A stretch of DNA of 64,000 bases from assembly GCA_947448735.1 (NCBI GenBank), contig CANFOS010000002.1, positions 62,001-126,000 of the forward strand, written 5' to 3'. Shown piece after piece: positions 33,802 to 42,999 of this stretch. A program made the position numbers and the translations under genes. The first letter of the stretch is position 1; every line of letters begins with the position of its first letter. The notes under the pieces were generated by a model. That model saw only the letters and a list, made by a program, of their open reading frames with translations. It was not told where the DNA came from and did not search any database. The stretch comes from Comamonadaceae bacterium. Its GTDB lineage: Bacteria; Pseudomonadota; Gammaproteobacteria; Burkholderiales; Burkholderiaceae_C.

Positions 33802-34848
33802 ATGCAAAAACGCGTACTCCTTTCGGGCGCAACTGGCCTGATTGGCGGCGAGTTGATGCTCATGTTGGCTGCCAAAGGCATCCACAGCACAGCCGTGGTG
33901 CGCGCCGCTGATGCAGACAATGCCAGAGTCCGCCTGCTGGAGCGGCTGCAAAAAAGCGCCCTCTGGAAACCAGAGTTGGCTGAGCTTGCCTCTGCCGAAG
34001 CAGGCGACATTGAGGCCCCCGACTTTGGCCTCAAAGCCAGCGTGTTGCAGTCGGCCGATGTGATTTTGCATTCGGCGGCCAGTACATCGTTCAAGTCGGA
34101 TGCGGGTGTGTATCCGGTCAACATCAAGGCGGCTGGCAACTTTGCCGGCATCTTGAAAAGTCTCAAGCCGTCGCAGCGCGGCTTTTTTGTGGGTACAGCA
34201 GCGGTGACGATGGAGCCGCGCGGCGTGATCATTGAAGACATGCCTTTCGCAGGCTACGCCAACGACTACATCCGCTCCAAACGTGATGCGGAAACATTGT
34301 TGCGCGCCAGCGGCGCACCTTTTGTGAGCCTGCGTCCCGGCATTGTGCTGTCGCGCGGCATTGACGATGCCAAACTGGCCAGAAACATGTTGTGGGCGAT
34401 TCCCGTGATGGCTGAGTTGGGCGACGTGCCGCTTGACCCATTGGCCAAACTGGACGTTTCGCCTGTCGATTTCGTTGCCAGCGCCGTTGCCGAGATGCTG
34501 CTCAAGAACGATCTCGCGCATGATTGTTATCACGTCTCTACGGGCGAAGCTTCTTTGACGCTGCGGGCGCTGGCCGATACCTTGACGCCGTCCATGCCTG
34601 GCATCAAAAAGCTTGGCATGCGCGGCCCTGACTATGTTCCTGTGCCAAGGTTTGCGCGTCAGCGTTGGATGTTTGCAGCACTGCAGCCTTATTTGCCCTT
34701 TCTGACCGCCGATGCAGTTTTTAGTAACGCGCGTTTGCGTGCTGAAATCGGAACTTTGGCCATGGCGCCCACGCCAGCCAGTTATCTTGGTGACATGCTG
34801 AGGACTTTCAGCTTGTCTGATGCGGTCAAGCAGATGTATACGCCGTGA
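33802..34848 (+). CDS. Extended SDR / NAD-dependent epimerase- or thioester-reductase-like protein
   Basis: The product is 348 residues with a nucleotide-binding loop GATGLIGG (residues 9-16) and an active-site Tyr-x3-Lys (YIRSK) preceded by a Thr/Ser-rich strand. The fold is that of extended short-chain dehydrogenases, including male-sterility/thioester reductase domains, 3-beta-HSD and UDP-sugar epimerases. The next genes are an acyl carrier protein and a ketosynthase, which makes a role on acyl-thioesters or long-chain lipid intermediates likely by context. The exact reaction cannot be told. It is 98 bases upstream of the ACP gene. Confidence 0.8.
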   Translation: MQKRVLLSGATGLIGGELMLMLAAKGIHSTAVVRAADADNARVRLLERLQKSALWKPELAELASAEAGDIEAPDFGLKASVLQSADVILHSAASTSFKSDAGVYPVNIKAAGNFAGILKSLKPSQRGFFVGTAAVTMEPRGVIIEDMPFAGYANDYIRSKRDAETLLRASGAPFVSLRPGIVLSRGIDDAKLARNMLWAIPVMAELGDVPLDPLAKLDVSPVDFVASAVAEMLLKNDLAHDCYHVSTGEASLTLRALADTLTPSMPGIKKLGMRGPDYVPVPRFARQRWMFAALQPYLPFLTADAVFSNARLRAEIGTLAMAPTPASYLGDMLRTFSLSDAVKQMYTP

Positions 34849-34946
34849 TGTCTATTTGGGGGTTTCATCTGTTGTCTGGCAAGAAATGCTAAGCTCATGG
34901 GTTGTATCGCCGTCTCATTGAGGGAGGCGAGTTAAGTTGTCTACTG

Positions 34947-35201
34947 ATGAATTCTGATCTGATTAACCTTTTCGCTGAAACCTTCGGAATAGCCGAAGAG
35001 AAACTGGTACCTGGCGCTACGCTGGAAAGCCTGGGACTAGACTCGCTGGCGGTCATTGAGTTTCTGTTTCAGATTGAAGACCAGTTCCACATCCAGATTC
35101 CTGACCAGCCCAGCCCGCCGCGCACGCTGGAAGACATGGTTCAGTTGATTGAGCCCCTGATGCCCAAAGGCCAGAGCAGCAGCCCCGGCGGCGCCGCCTG
35201 A
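34947..35201 (+). CDS. Stand-alone acyl carrier protein
   Basis: The product is 84 residues with the phosphopantetheine site LGLDSLAVIEF (Ser33) and an acidic four-helix ACP layout. It is not the housekeeping AcpP, which is shorter and more conserved, and it ends in a Ser/Gly/Ala tail. It precedes a FabF-like ketosynthase by 35 bases, so it is probably its dedicated carrier. The ATG is the best start, although the purine-rich GAGGGAGG at 34919-34926 lies further away than usual; an in-frame upstream start would lengthen it by up to 15 residues. Confidence 0.86.
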   Translation: MNSDLINLFAETFGIAEEKLVPGATLESLGLDSLAVIEFLFQIEDQFHIQIPDQPSPPRTLEDMVQLIEPLMPKGQSSSPGGAA

Positions 35202-35236
35202 TTGCGCAATCAAGCAACACCATCTGAGCCCACACC

Positions 35237-36472
35237 ATGCGCCGCGTTGCCATCACCGGTCTAGGCATAGTTTCTTCTGTAGGTATAGGCCGCAACACTT
35301 TTTTTGAATCGCTGTTGAAGGCCAGATCCGGCATACGCTCAGTAGAAGTCAGCTTCCCCTCAGGACCTGAAAATGTGCTGATGGGCAGCATTGACTTCAA
35401 TCCCGATGAACACTTTGCAAAAGCCAAGCTGCTGAGCATGGACCGTGTCAGCCAGTTCGCGCTTGTCGCTGCGCGTGAGGCCATGGTGCAAGCGGGCCTC
35501 AGCACGGGACTGACAGGCCTGCAGCCGGAACGCTTTGGGGTTTCAGTGGGGACCGGTAGCGGTGGCGCAGGATCGCTCGAGGCGGCTTACGTTTCATTAT
35601 TTGAACAAAAAGTCGCGCGGCTTCGCCCGATGACCGTGGTACTGGCCATGCACAACGCCACGGCGGCACACCTGTCCATGACGTTTGGGCTCAAGGGCCC
35701 GAGCAGCACGGTGTCGAATGCCTGCGCATCGTCGGCGACCGCGATCGGCGATGCTTTTCGCCAGATACGCCACGGCTATGCCGACGCGATGCTGGTGGGG
35801 GGTTCTGATGCGCTGCTCAACATCGGCACGATCAAAGCCTGGCAAGCCACGCAGACGCTGGCCAAACGCCATGTTGATGGCCCACAAGCCTCATGTCGGC
35901 CATTTTCAAGTGACAGGTCGGGGCTGGTGTTGTCCGAAGGCTCGGCCATGTTGGTGCTTGAAGACTGGGACACTGCCCAGCGCAGGGGTGCCAATATCTT
36001 GGCCGAACTGGCAGGCTATGCCTCCACCACCGACGCGCATCACCTGACGCAGCCTGAAGCCCAGGGGCAGGCTGCCGCCATGTCTTTGGCCTTGGGTGAT
36101 GCAAGACTCAATGCCAGTGACATCGGTTACCTGAACGCTCACGGCACCGCCACCGATGTGGGTGATGTGGTGGAAACCCATGCCATCAAGCGGGTGTTTG
36201 CCGGTGATGTCAAACAGCTGGCTATCAGCTCGACAAAAGCCGTCCATGGCCATGCCATGGGAGCGGCCGGTGCGATTGAATTTGCTGCAAGCGTGATGTC
36301 GCTTCAAACCGGGCAGCTGGCACCCACTGCATTTTTGCAGACGCCTGACGATCGATGCGACCTTGACTATATTCCGCTGGAAGCCAGGCGAGTGCAAGGG
36401 CTGCGCGCCGTGATGTCCAACTCGTTTGCCTTCGGCGGCTCCAACGCAGTGCTGGTTGCCAAAGCGGTTTAA
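35237..36472 (+). CDS. Beta-ketoacyl-ACP synthase (FabF-like)
   Basis: The product is 411 residues with the condensing-enzyme triad Cys163 (NACASS), His302 (NAHGTAT) and His339 (within VHGHAMGAAGA), plus Lys334 in SSTKA. These positions line up almost exactly with FabF (Cys163/His303/His340). It extends acyl chains on an ACP. Its place after a dedicated ACP and away from fabD/fabG suggests a secondary fatty-acid or polyene-type pathway rather than housekeeping synthesis. Its stop overlaps the convergent rfaE2 stop by 4 bases. Confidence 0.9.
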   Translation: MRRVAITGLGIVSSVGIGRNTFFESLLKARSGIRSVEVSFPSGPENVLMGSIDFNPDEHFAKAKLLSMDRVSQFALVAAREAMVQAGLSTGLTGLQPERFGVSVGTGSGGAGSLEAAYVSLFEQKVARLRPMTVVLAMHNATAAHLSMTFGLKGPSSTVSNACASSATAIGDAFRQIRHGYADAMLVGGSDALLNIGTIKAWQATQTLAKRHVDGPQASCRPFSSDRSGLVLSEGSAMLVLEDWDTAQRRGANILAELAGYASTTDAHHLTQPEAQGQAAAMSLALGDARLNASDIGYLNAHGTATDVGDVVETHAIKRVFAGDVKQLAISSTKAVHGHAMGAAGAIEFAASVMSLQTGQLAPTAFLQTPDDRCDLDYIPLEARRVQGLRAVMSNSFAFGGSNAVLVAKAV

Positions 36473-36954
36473 CGGGTAGCGCGAATCTTGCTGACCAAAG
36501 CGGTGGTCGAGTAGCCATCCACAAAGGCAATCGCCAAAGCCTTGCCGCCATAACTTTCAACAACCGCTGTCTCAGCCAGCTTGCGCATGTCGTAATCGCC
36601 ACCCTTGACCAGCACATCGGGCTTGAGCGCGCGGATCAGCTCAAGTGGCGTGTCATCGTCAAACCAGGTGACCATGCTGACGGACTCAAGAGCGGCCATC
36701 ACCACGGCGCGATCTTGTTCGTTATTCAGCGGTCTGTCAGCGCCCTTGCCCAGCCGCCTGGCAGAGACATCGGTGTTTAACGCCACCACGAGGCTTGCGC
36801 CAAGCGCCCGCGCCTGCGCCAGATAAGTCACGTGACCCCGGTGCAGCACATCAAAAACACCGTTGGTAAACACGACCGGCCGGGGCAAGCTGGCCACACG
36901 GGCCAGTGCATCGCCCGCAGCGGTGAGCTTGTTCAAAAATCCGGCTTCAGTCAC
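36469..36954 (-). CDS. rfaE2: D-glycero-beta-D-manno-heptose 1-phosphate adenylyltransferase
   Basis: The product is 161 residues corresponding to the C-terminal (nucleotidyltransferase) domain of HldE as a separate protein. The signature FTNGVFDVLHRGHVTYL contains the HxGH nucleotide-binding motif. It makes ADP-heptose precursor for LPS inner core, the same pathway as the GmhA-like gene at 4.9 kb. Its start overlaps the stop of the upstream di-iron protein gene by 4 bases, so the two are coupled although their functions differ. Confidence 0.93.
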   Translation of the reverse strand: MTEAGFLNKLTAAGDALARVASLPRPVVFTNGVFDVLHRGHVTYLAQARALGASLVVALNTDVSARRLGKGADRPLNNEQDRAVVMAALESVSMVTWFDDDTPLELIRALKPDVLVKGGDYDMRKLAETAVVESYGGKALAIAFVDGYSTTALVSKIRATR

Positions 36955-37835
36955 ACCGCTTGTGGCTTGGCGTCAGTGGCTGCGGGCGCAACGGCGATAG
37001 CGCCTGCAATCTCACGGCCGAGTTCCTTGCGGTATCGGTTCAGTTCCTGCACCGTCTTGAAGCTTTGGTTCATCAACAGACTCATGTTGTGCAGGATGCG
37101 CTCCACCACTTTGCCCTCCCACACGGCATCAAAATGGATTTGCTTGTCGAGCCAATGCTCCAGCCAGTCTGGGTTGGGCAGCCTTGACTGGATGGTGTCG
37201 CGCGGGAACAGCCCCTTGTTGACGTGCAGATTGGTGGGATGCAGCGCCTGGGCCGTGCGGCGCGCGCTGGCCATCAGGACGCCGACTTTGGTGAACGCGG
37301 CCCGTGCGTCGTTACCCACATTGTTGATGGCCCGCTTCATGTACCGCAGATAAGCGCCACCGTGGCGCGCTTCGTCCTGGCTCAGTTGGGTGTAAATTTT
37401 TTTGATGACGGGCTCTGTGTGCCATTCGCTGGCGCGGCGGTACCAGTGGTTCAAACGGATTTCGCCGCAAAAATGCAGCATCAATGTTTCGAGCGGCGGT
37501 GCGGGCTCGAATTCAAAACGCACTTCGTGCAGCTCTTTTTCGGTGGGCGCCAAATCGGGCCTGAAGCGCCTGAGGTATTCCATCAATACCAGCGAGTGCT
37601 TTTGCTCTTCAAAGAACCAGATGGACATGAAGGCCGAAAAATCGCTGTCGTTCTTGTTGTCACGCAAAAACATTTCTGTTGCCGGCAAGGCTGACCATTC
37701 GGTGATGGCGTTCATCTTGATGGTTTGTGCCTGCTCGTCGGACAGCTTGGACGGATCAAAACTGTCCCAAGGAATGTCCTTGTCCATGTCCCAGCGGACA
37801 GACTCGAGCTGTTTAAACAATTCAGGGTAAAGCAT
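36951..37835 (-). CDS. Di-iron carboxylate protein, acyl-ACP desaturase-like
   Basis: The product is 294 residues and helical. Two Glu-x-x-His motifs, EEQKH (Glu77, His80) and DEARH (Glu155, His158), plus Glu46 in ITEWSALP and Glu125 in CGEIRL, reproduce the ligand pattern of soluble di-iron desaturases such as stearoyl-ACP desaturase. Spacing is slightly shorter than in the plant enzymes. It may desaturate or hydroxylate an ACP-bound acyl chain, which would fit the ACP-ketosynthase pair 0.5 kb away. Other ferritin-like oxygenases cannot be excluded. It is the first gene of a two-gene transcript with rfaE2. Confidence 0.75.
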   Translation of the reverse strand: MLYPELFKQLESVRWDMDKDIPWDSFDPSKLSDEQAQTIKMNAITEWSALPATEMFLRDNKNDSDFSAFMSIWFFEEQKHSLVLMEYLRRFRPDLAPTEKELHEVRFEFEPAPPLETLMLHFCGEIRLNHWYRRASEWHTEPVIKKIYTQLSQDEARHGGAYLRYMKRAINNVGNDARAAFTKVGVLMASARRTAQALHPTNLHVNKGLFPRDTIQSRLPNPDWLEHWLDKQIHFDAVWEGKVVERILHNMSLLMNQSFKTVQELNRYRKELGREIAGAIAVAPAATDAKPQAV

Positions 37836-38069
37836 ATGAATTCCTTTATACCGCCTTCATACGAAGTCAGGCCTCTGGGTCTATGACGCGCAATATGCTG
37901 TGCTGGATGCCAGCCATCAAAACTGTCACAATTTTAGGCGCGTTATGTGACAAATGGCCCCACGCAGGGGTATTGAAAGCGCAGGCGCTTGAATCTTGCT
38001 CGGTGAATCCAGCGTATAAAGCACTGCTGGTGTGCCATTTCCCGCTGGCTTTTTATTACCCAAACCATC

Positions 38070-38651
38070 ATGCGCTCTTCCCATATCAAATTTATCCGCA
38101 TATCCGCCGCTCTGCTCATCGGCTCTCTTGGCGTGTCATGGACGCATGCAGCAACGCCTGCAGACAGCGCCTGTCCCGCTTTGCTGCAGCAAAATGTGTT
38201 GCGTTTGCAGGATGAAAAGCCGCAGTCGCTTTGTCAGTACGCCGGCAAGGTGGTGGTGGTGGTCAACACCGCAAGTTTTTGCGGTTTTACGCCGCAATAC
38301 GAAGGCCTAGAGGCGCTTCATGCAAAATACAAGGATCAAGGACTTGTGGTTTTGGGCTTCCCGTCGAATGACTTTTCGCAAGAAACCGGCAGCAACAAAC
38401 AGATTGCGGATTTTTGCGAAAACACCTTTGGTGTGAAGTTCCCCATGTTCACCAAAACCAGCGTGACCGGTAAAGATGCCAGCCCCCTGTTCAAGCAGCT
38501 GAGCGCCAAGACCGGTACCACGCCAAAATGGAATTTCTACAAGTATGTGATCAGCCGCAATGGTCAGAGCGTGGAAAGCTTCAACTCCATGACCGACCCA
38601 AAAAGCAAGTCTTTTATCCGTGAAATTGAAAAGCAACTGGCCAGCAAATAG
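38070..38651 (+). CDS. Secreted glutathione peroxidase-family protein
   Basis: The product is 193 residues with a signal peptide ending around THA-AT (residues 26-28), so it is periplasmic. The peroxidatic Cys71 is in NTASFCGFTPQ and the partner Trp is in PKWNFYKY. The usual FPCNQF segment reads FPSNDF, so the resolving Cys and the Gln are replaced. That suggests altered thiol use, perhaps a thioredoxin-type or weak peroxidase. It is a single gene ahead of the lipid cluster. Peroxidation of membrane lipids is a plausible theme, by neighbourhood only. Confidence 0.9.
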   Translation: MRSSHIKFIRISAALLIGSLGVSWTHAATPADSACPALLQQNVLRLQDEKPQSLCQYAGKVVVVVNTASFCGFTPQYEGLEALHAKYKDQGLVVLGFPSNDFSQETGSNKQIADFCENTFGVKFPMFTKTSVTGKDASPLFKQLSAKTGTTPKWNFYKYVISRNGQSVESFNSMTDPKSKSFIREIEKQLASK

Positions 38652-39003
38652 TCCCACTGAGTCAAAAAAATGGGGCGGCACTTCAAGCTGCCAGTATTCG
38701 TCGACCACGAAAATACCAGCCAGTCACTATTTGACTAATGAGTATTACTGCTCTATGCTGTCTTATGTCCTACGCCAGATTCACAAAAACTTACCCCATT
38801 GTCGCGTGTTGTCCGAGGAACTTCAGCGCCGATGAGCGGCTCAAACCAGCTTCTGCCCGTGCAACCATGGGCGGTCAGTTTTCATTGTTGCGAAGCCGTT
38901 TGAGCCAGCTGGTCTCAGATGAAATCCCGGGGCGGTTCTCCTCCTCCCTCCCTTCCTTGTTCGCATCGGGGCGCTTGGCAATATTTTTATCTCCAGCTCG
39001 CGG
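38652..39003. other. 352-bp intergenic region before the lipid cluster
   Basis: No gene is supported. A frame from 38738 to 39007 has no recognisable features and its composition does not look coding. The only structure seen is an inverted repeat GGCTCAAAC/GTTTGAGCC (38838-38846 and 38898-38906) with a 51-base spacer. The promoter of the FAD gene should lie here, but no clear sigma-70 or ECF-type pair was found. Confidence 0.5.
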
Positions 39004-40311
39004 ATGACCACCAGCGCGACGCCCCGAATCGCCATTGTTGGCTCCGGCATTTCGGGCTTGGCGGCAGCCCATGCGCTGCAAGGTCAGGCCGCCATCACGC
39101 TTTTTGAGGCTGCCGACTACTTTGGCGGCCACACCCATACCGTCGATGTCACGTTGCCAGCGCCCCAAGGCCCCGTGACACATGGCGTGGACACGGGCTT
39201 TCTGGTGTTCAACGAGCGAACCTACCCCAATCTGATCAAGCTGTTTGCAGACCTGAAGGTTGAAACCGCCAAGTCGGACATGTCGTTTTCAGTCCAGGTT
39301 CCGCGCGCTGATGGTCAGCAACTGGAGTGGAGTGGCTCCTCACTGAGCAGCGTGTTTGCACAGAGAAAAAACCTGGTGAACGGCAGGTTTTTGCGCATGC
39401 TCAGCGACATCACGCGCTTTAACAAAGTCACCACGGCACTGGCCAATGCGAACCTCGAGACCGCCATGATGCAGCCACTGGGCGATTTTTTGAAGGATCA
39501 AAAACTCTCTGATGAGTTTCGCGACTGGTATTTCTTGCCGATGATGGGTTGCATCTGGTCTTGCCCGACCGACCAGATGCTGCAATTTCCCGTCGCCACC
39601 ATGATCCGCTTTTGCTACAACCACGGCCTGATCCAGGTCACCAACCGCCCGCAGTGGTGGACCGTCAAGGGCGGTGCCCGGCACTATGTTGAAAAAATCA
39701 TCGCCCCTATTGCTGACAAGCGTTTGAACACGCCTGTCAAACTCATCACGCGTGATGCGGCTGGTGTGCATGTCACCACCGACGCCGGGACTGAATGGTT
39801 TGACAAAGTGGTGCTCGCCACCCACTCAGACCAGTCCTTGGCCATGCTGCAAGCGCCTAGCGCTGCCGAGCAGAGCGTTCTGGGCGCCATTCGCTACCAG
39901 CCCAACCGGGCCGTGCTGCACACCGACACCTCGGTGTTGCCGCAGAGAAAAATAGCCTGGGCCGCTTGGAACTATGAGCGTGCCCGGCAAACCGACCGCG
40001 AATCATCACAGGTTTGCCTGCACTATCTGCTCAACATGCTGCAGCCGCTGCCGTTTACGCAAAGCGTCGTCGTGTCATTGAATCCGCTCAAGGCGATCGG
40101 GCGGCAACACATCATGGCTGAATTTGACTACGCGCACCCTGTGTTTGACCTGACCGCCATTCGCGCCCAAGGCGAAGTCGCGGCTTTGCAGGGTCAGCAA
40201 AACACCTATTTTTGCGGTGCGTGGACAGGCTATGGCTTTCACGAGGACGGTTTGAAGTCTGGCTTGACGGTGGCCGAGCAAATTCTGAAGCCCCAAGGAG
40301 TGGCGGCGTGA
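39004..40311 (+). CDS. FAD-dependent oxidoreductase (amine-oxidase/desaturase fold)
   Basis: The product is 435 residues. The FAD loop GSGISG (residues 13-18) is followed by an FEAADYFGGHTHTV segment typical of flavin amine oxidase and phytoene-desaturase folds. It is soluble and has no signal peptide. It starts a run of seven same-strand genes and its stop overlaps the DUF1365 start (GTGA). The FAD protein + DUF1365 + Cfa trio is widespread in proteobacteria and acts on membrane fatty acids in species where it has been studied; the precise reaction is inferred. Confidence 0.86.
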   Translation: MTTSATPRIAIVGSGISGLAAAHALQGQAAITLFEAADYFGGHTHTVDVTLPAPQGPVTHGVDTGFLVFNERTYPNLIKLFADLKVETAKSDMSFSVQVPRADGQQLEWSGSSLSSVFAQRKNLVNGRFLRMLSDITRFNKVTTALANANLETAMMQPLGDFLKDQKLSDEFRDWYFLPMMGCIWSCPTDQMLQFPVATMIRFCYNHGLIQVTNRPQWWTVKGGARHYVEKIIAPIADKRLNTPVKLITRDAAGVHVTTDAGTEWFDKVVLATHSDQSLAMLQAPSAAEQSVLGAIRYQPNRAVLHTDTSVLPQRKIAWAAWNYERARQTDRESSQVCLHYLLNMLQPLPFTQSVVVSLNPLKAIGRQHIMAEFDYAHPVFDLTAIRAQGEVAALQGQQNTYFCGAWTGYGFHEDGLKSGLTVAEQILKPQGVAA

Positions 40312-41129
40312 CGGTCCAGCCCCTGCGCAGCGACGCCCGATCGGGGGGCAGCGTATCACCTGCCATGAAAAGCGTGGGGGTTCCATTGCTCGGCTTTGGC
40401 CAGGTTCGCCACACGCGGCTAAAACCTGTAAAAAACGCGTTCGCTTACCCAACCTATTTTTTAATGCTGCCCATGCGCGCCATGCAGACCGGCAAGGCGC
40501 ATGCGCTGGCGCACAACCGCCCGGGATGGCTCAGCTTTCACGACCGCGACCATGGTGATGGTCGTGACAACGCGGTGGCTTGGATTGACGAGCTCCTGAG
40601 CCGCGAGGGTGTGGAAGATGCGACCGGAGAAATTTGGCTGCACACCTACCCGCGGGTGCTCGGCTACACCTTCAAGCCGGTTAGCTTTTGGTACTGCCAT
40701 GCTGCCGACGGCACCTTGCGTGCCATTGTGGTTGAGGTCAACAACACCTTTGGCGAGCGTCATTGCTACCTGCTGGACCGGCCGCAATATGGGCACGAGC
40801 TGATGGCCGACAAGGTGTTTCATGTCTCACCGTTTTGCACGCTGGAAGGCAACTACCGCTTTCGCTTCATGCGCAGCAGCACGGGCGGCATTGAAAAAAC
40901 CGTCGCCCGCATTGACTACGACGACGCACTAGGCCCGTTGATACAAACCAGTGTGAGCGGCACGCTTGAGCCCGTCACGCGTCGCGCCCTGCGCAAAGCC
41001 TTGTGGCGCTACCCGGCCATGACCTTTGGCGTGGTGGCGCGCATCCACTGGCAAGCTTTCAAGTTGTGGCGCAAACATGTGCCTTTCATTTCCAAACCCA
41101 AGCCACCTGAAGTATTCGTAACGCGTTGA
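40308..41129 (+). CDS. DUF1365 family protein
   Basis: The product is 273 residues. Conserved family elements are GFGQVRHTRLKPVKNAF, LHTYPRVLGYTFKPVSFWYCH and DKVFHVSPF. No enzyme activity is assigned with certainty. The start is the GTG at 40308: AAGGAG lies 7 bases upstream and it forms the GTGA overlap with the FAD gene; longer frames from 40212 lie inside that gene. Its constant partners, an FAD oxidoreductase and a Cfa-like methyltransferase, suggest a role in the same fatty-acid modification. Confidence 0.86.
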   Translation: MTVQPLRSDARSGGSVSPAMKSVGVPLLGFGQVRHTRLKPVKNAFAYPTYFLMLPMRAMQTGKAHALAHNRPGWLSFHDRDHGDGRDNAVAWIDELLSREGVEDATGEIWLHTYPRVLGYTFKPVSFWYCHAADGTLRAIVVEVNNTFGERHCYLLDRPQYGHELMADKVFHVSPFCTLEGNYRFRFMRSSTGGIEKTVARIDYDDALGPLIQTSVSGTLEPVTRRALRKALWRYPAMTFGVVARIHWQAFKLWRKHVPFISKPKPPEVFVTR

Positions 41130-41136
41130 CCATCTG

Positions 41137-42378
41137 ATGACCACAAGCAACACCTCCAACAATAGCCCTGCTTTTACCCTGCCGGCTGGCGCACCGTCGG
41201 CTGCGCGTGCCACGCTCAAACTGTTGCTGCGCCTGAAACACGGCACATTAACCGTCAAACTGCCTGACGGCTCGGTGCAGCGCTTTGGCAACGGGCAGGG
41301 TCCTCAAGCCAGCCTGCATTTGCTGAACTGGAACGTGTGCAGCGCCGCACTCAAATCGGGCGACATTGGTTTTGCTGAAAGCTACATCGCAGGCGACTGG
41401 ACCACGCCGCATTTGACCGACCTGCTGCAGGTCTTCATCGTCAACCGCCAAGAAGTTGAGGACGTGATTTACGGCACCTGGCTGGGTCGCTTTGCCTACC
41501 GCGTCAAGCACTTGCTCAACCGCAACACCAAAGCCAACAGCCAGAAAAACATTCACGCGCATTACGACTTGGGCAATGCTTTTTACGAGCTCTGGCTGGA
41601 CGGGACGATGAACTATTCGTCGGCCATTTTTGAAACACCTGACACCTCGATGAAGGACGCCCAGCACGCCAAGGTGCGGCGAGCGCTGCGCATGGCGCAA
41701 GTCAAACCCGGCGACCGCGTGCTTGAGATTGGCTGCGGCTGGGGCGCGCTGGCTGAAAAAGCCACCAGCGAATTCGGAGCGTCAGTCGTTGGCGTGACGC
41801 TCAGCACCGAGCAGCTGGAATGGGCCAACAAACGCATGCAGCGCGAGGGCGTTGCTGAGCAAGCTGATTTGCGCTTGCAAGACTACCGCGATATTGGCAA
41901 AACAACGCAAGACGCGCCGTTCGACGCGATCTGCTCGATTGAAATGATCGAAGCCGTGGGGCGTGAATACTGGCCCGAGTACTTTCAAACCGTGGCCCGC
42001 CTGCTCAAGCCTGGCGGCCATGCCTGCATTCAAAGCATTGTGATTGCCGATGAGCTGTTTGAGCGCTATCTCGCCTCGACTGACTTCATTCAGCAATATG
42101 TCTTCCCAGGTGGTTGCCTGCCTTGCCCCAAGGAGTTTCGCGCGCAAGCGGCCAAGGCCGGCTTGCAGGTGGTCGACGAATTCTCTTTTGGCCAGGACTA
42201 CGCCCGAACCCTTCAGCTGTGGCATGAGCAGTTTGCAGCGCAAAAAGCGCATGTGCTGCAGCTTGGGTTCGATGAGCGCTTCATCCGCATCTGGGAGTTT
42301 TATCTGAGCTATTGCGAAGCGGCTTTTCTAGAGGCCAACACCGATGTGGTGCAGTACACACTGCGCAAAGCGGCATAA
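41137..42378 (+). CDS. Cyclopropane-fatty-acid synthase-type SAM methyltransferase
   Basis: The product is 413 residues. The SAM-binding loop VLEIGCGWGALA lies near residues 194-205, preceded by NIHAHYDLGNAFYELWLDGTMNYSSA (cited by span, about 132-157) and followed by family blocks including CSIEMIEAVG. Enzymes of this family add a methylene or methyl group to the double bond of phospholipid acyl chains. Because it travels with the FAD oxidoreductase and DUF1365, it may methylate without cyclisation, but that is not decided by the sequence. It lies 7 bases after DUF1365. Confidence 0.92.
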   Translation: MTTSNTSNNSPAFTLPAGAPSAARATLKLLLRLKHGTLTVKLPDGSVQRFGNGQGPQASLHLLNWNVCSAALKSGDIGFAESYIAGDWTTPHLTDLLQVFIVNRQEVEDVIYGTWLGRFAYRVKHLLNRNTKANSQKNIHAHYDLGNAFYELWLDGTMNYSSAIFETPDTSMKDAQHAKVRRALRMAQVKPGDRVLEIGCGWGALAEKATSEFGASVVGVTLSTEQLEWANKRMQREGVAEQADLRLQDYRDIGKTTQDAPFDAICSIEMIEAVGREYWPEYFQTVARLLKPGGHACIQSIVIADELFERYLASTDFIQQYVFPGGCLPCPKEFRAQAAKAGLQVVDEFSFGQDYARTLQLWHEQFAAQKAHVLQLGFDERFIRIWEFYLSYCEAAFLEANTDVVQYTLRKAA

Positions 42379-42382
42379 CGAG

Positions 42383-42997
42383 ATGACAGCCATGCACTTG
42401 CTGTTGGGCGTTTTAAGTATGGCTGCTGTCGGGCTTGTTCATGCTCAGAGTGCAGAGGTCCGCATCGAAAGCGTCGTTGCGCCACCAAGCGCTGTGACTT
42501 CCTTGGCTGTTTCCAGTGCAGGAGACACAAGGCCAGAACTGGGCGCCCTGCTGCCGCAGTCGCGCCTGATAGGCAAAGGGCGCCTCACGTTTTGGGGCTT
42601 TCAGGTGTATGACGCGCGGCTCTGGGCTTTGCCCGGCTTCAAGCCCGACACGTTGGCGGTGCAGCCGTTTGCGCTGGAGCTGGCTTATCTGCGCGGTTTT
42701 GACAACCGGGATATTGCCGAGCGCTCGATCGCCGAGATGCGCCGCTCTGCATCTATCAGCCATGCACAGGCCAAGACCTGGATTGACGAGATGATGCGTG
42801 CGCTGCCAGATGTCAAAAAAGGCGACCGCATCATGGGTATCCACCGGCCCGGTGTGGGCGCGCAATTTTTCATGAACGGCAAGCCCACGGGCGAGATCCG
42901 TGACGCTGAATTTGCACGCCTGTTTTTTGGTATCTGGCTGTCGCCCAAAACATCCGAACCCGAACTGCGCGCAGCCCTGCTGGCGGGATTGGGCTGA
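42383..42997 (+). CDS. Chalcone-isomerase-like secreted protein
   Basis: The product is 204 residues with a signal peptide (about 1-21, ending VHAQ). The domain contains LIGKGRLTFWGFQVYDARLW, cited as residues 53-72, and GIHRPGVGAQFFMNGKPTGEI, cited near 152-172, as in bacterial chalcone-isomerase-like proteins. Such proteins bind fatty acids or small ligands in the periplasm rather than making flavonoids. The gene begins 5 bases after the cfa stop and is part of the cluster. Confidence 0.85.
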   Translation: MTAMHLLLGVLSMAAVGLVHAQSAEVRIESVVAPPSAVTSLAVSSAGDTRPELGALLPQSRLIGKGRLTFWGFQVYDARLWALPGFKPDTLAVQPFALELAYLRGFDNRDIAERSIAEMRRSASISHAQAKTWIDEMMRALPDVKKGDRIMGIHRPGVGAQFFMNGKPTGEIRDAEFARLFFGIWLSPKTSEPELRAALLAGLG

Positions 42998-42999
42998 AG

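Noticed and set aside
34896..34934. 12-codon upstream reading frame (ATG at 34896) before the ACP gene
   Set aside because: Too short to support; no regulatory pause motif or conservation can be judged from one sequence.
38738..39007. 89-codon open frame upstream of the FAD oxidoreductase
   Set aside because: No family resemblance, poor coding composition and overlap with the probable promoter region of the next gene.
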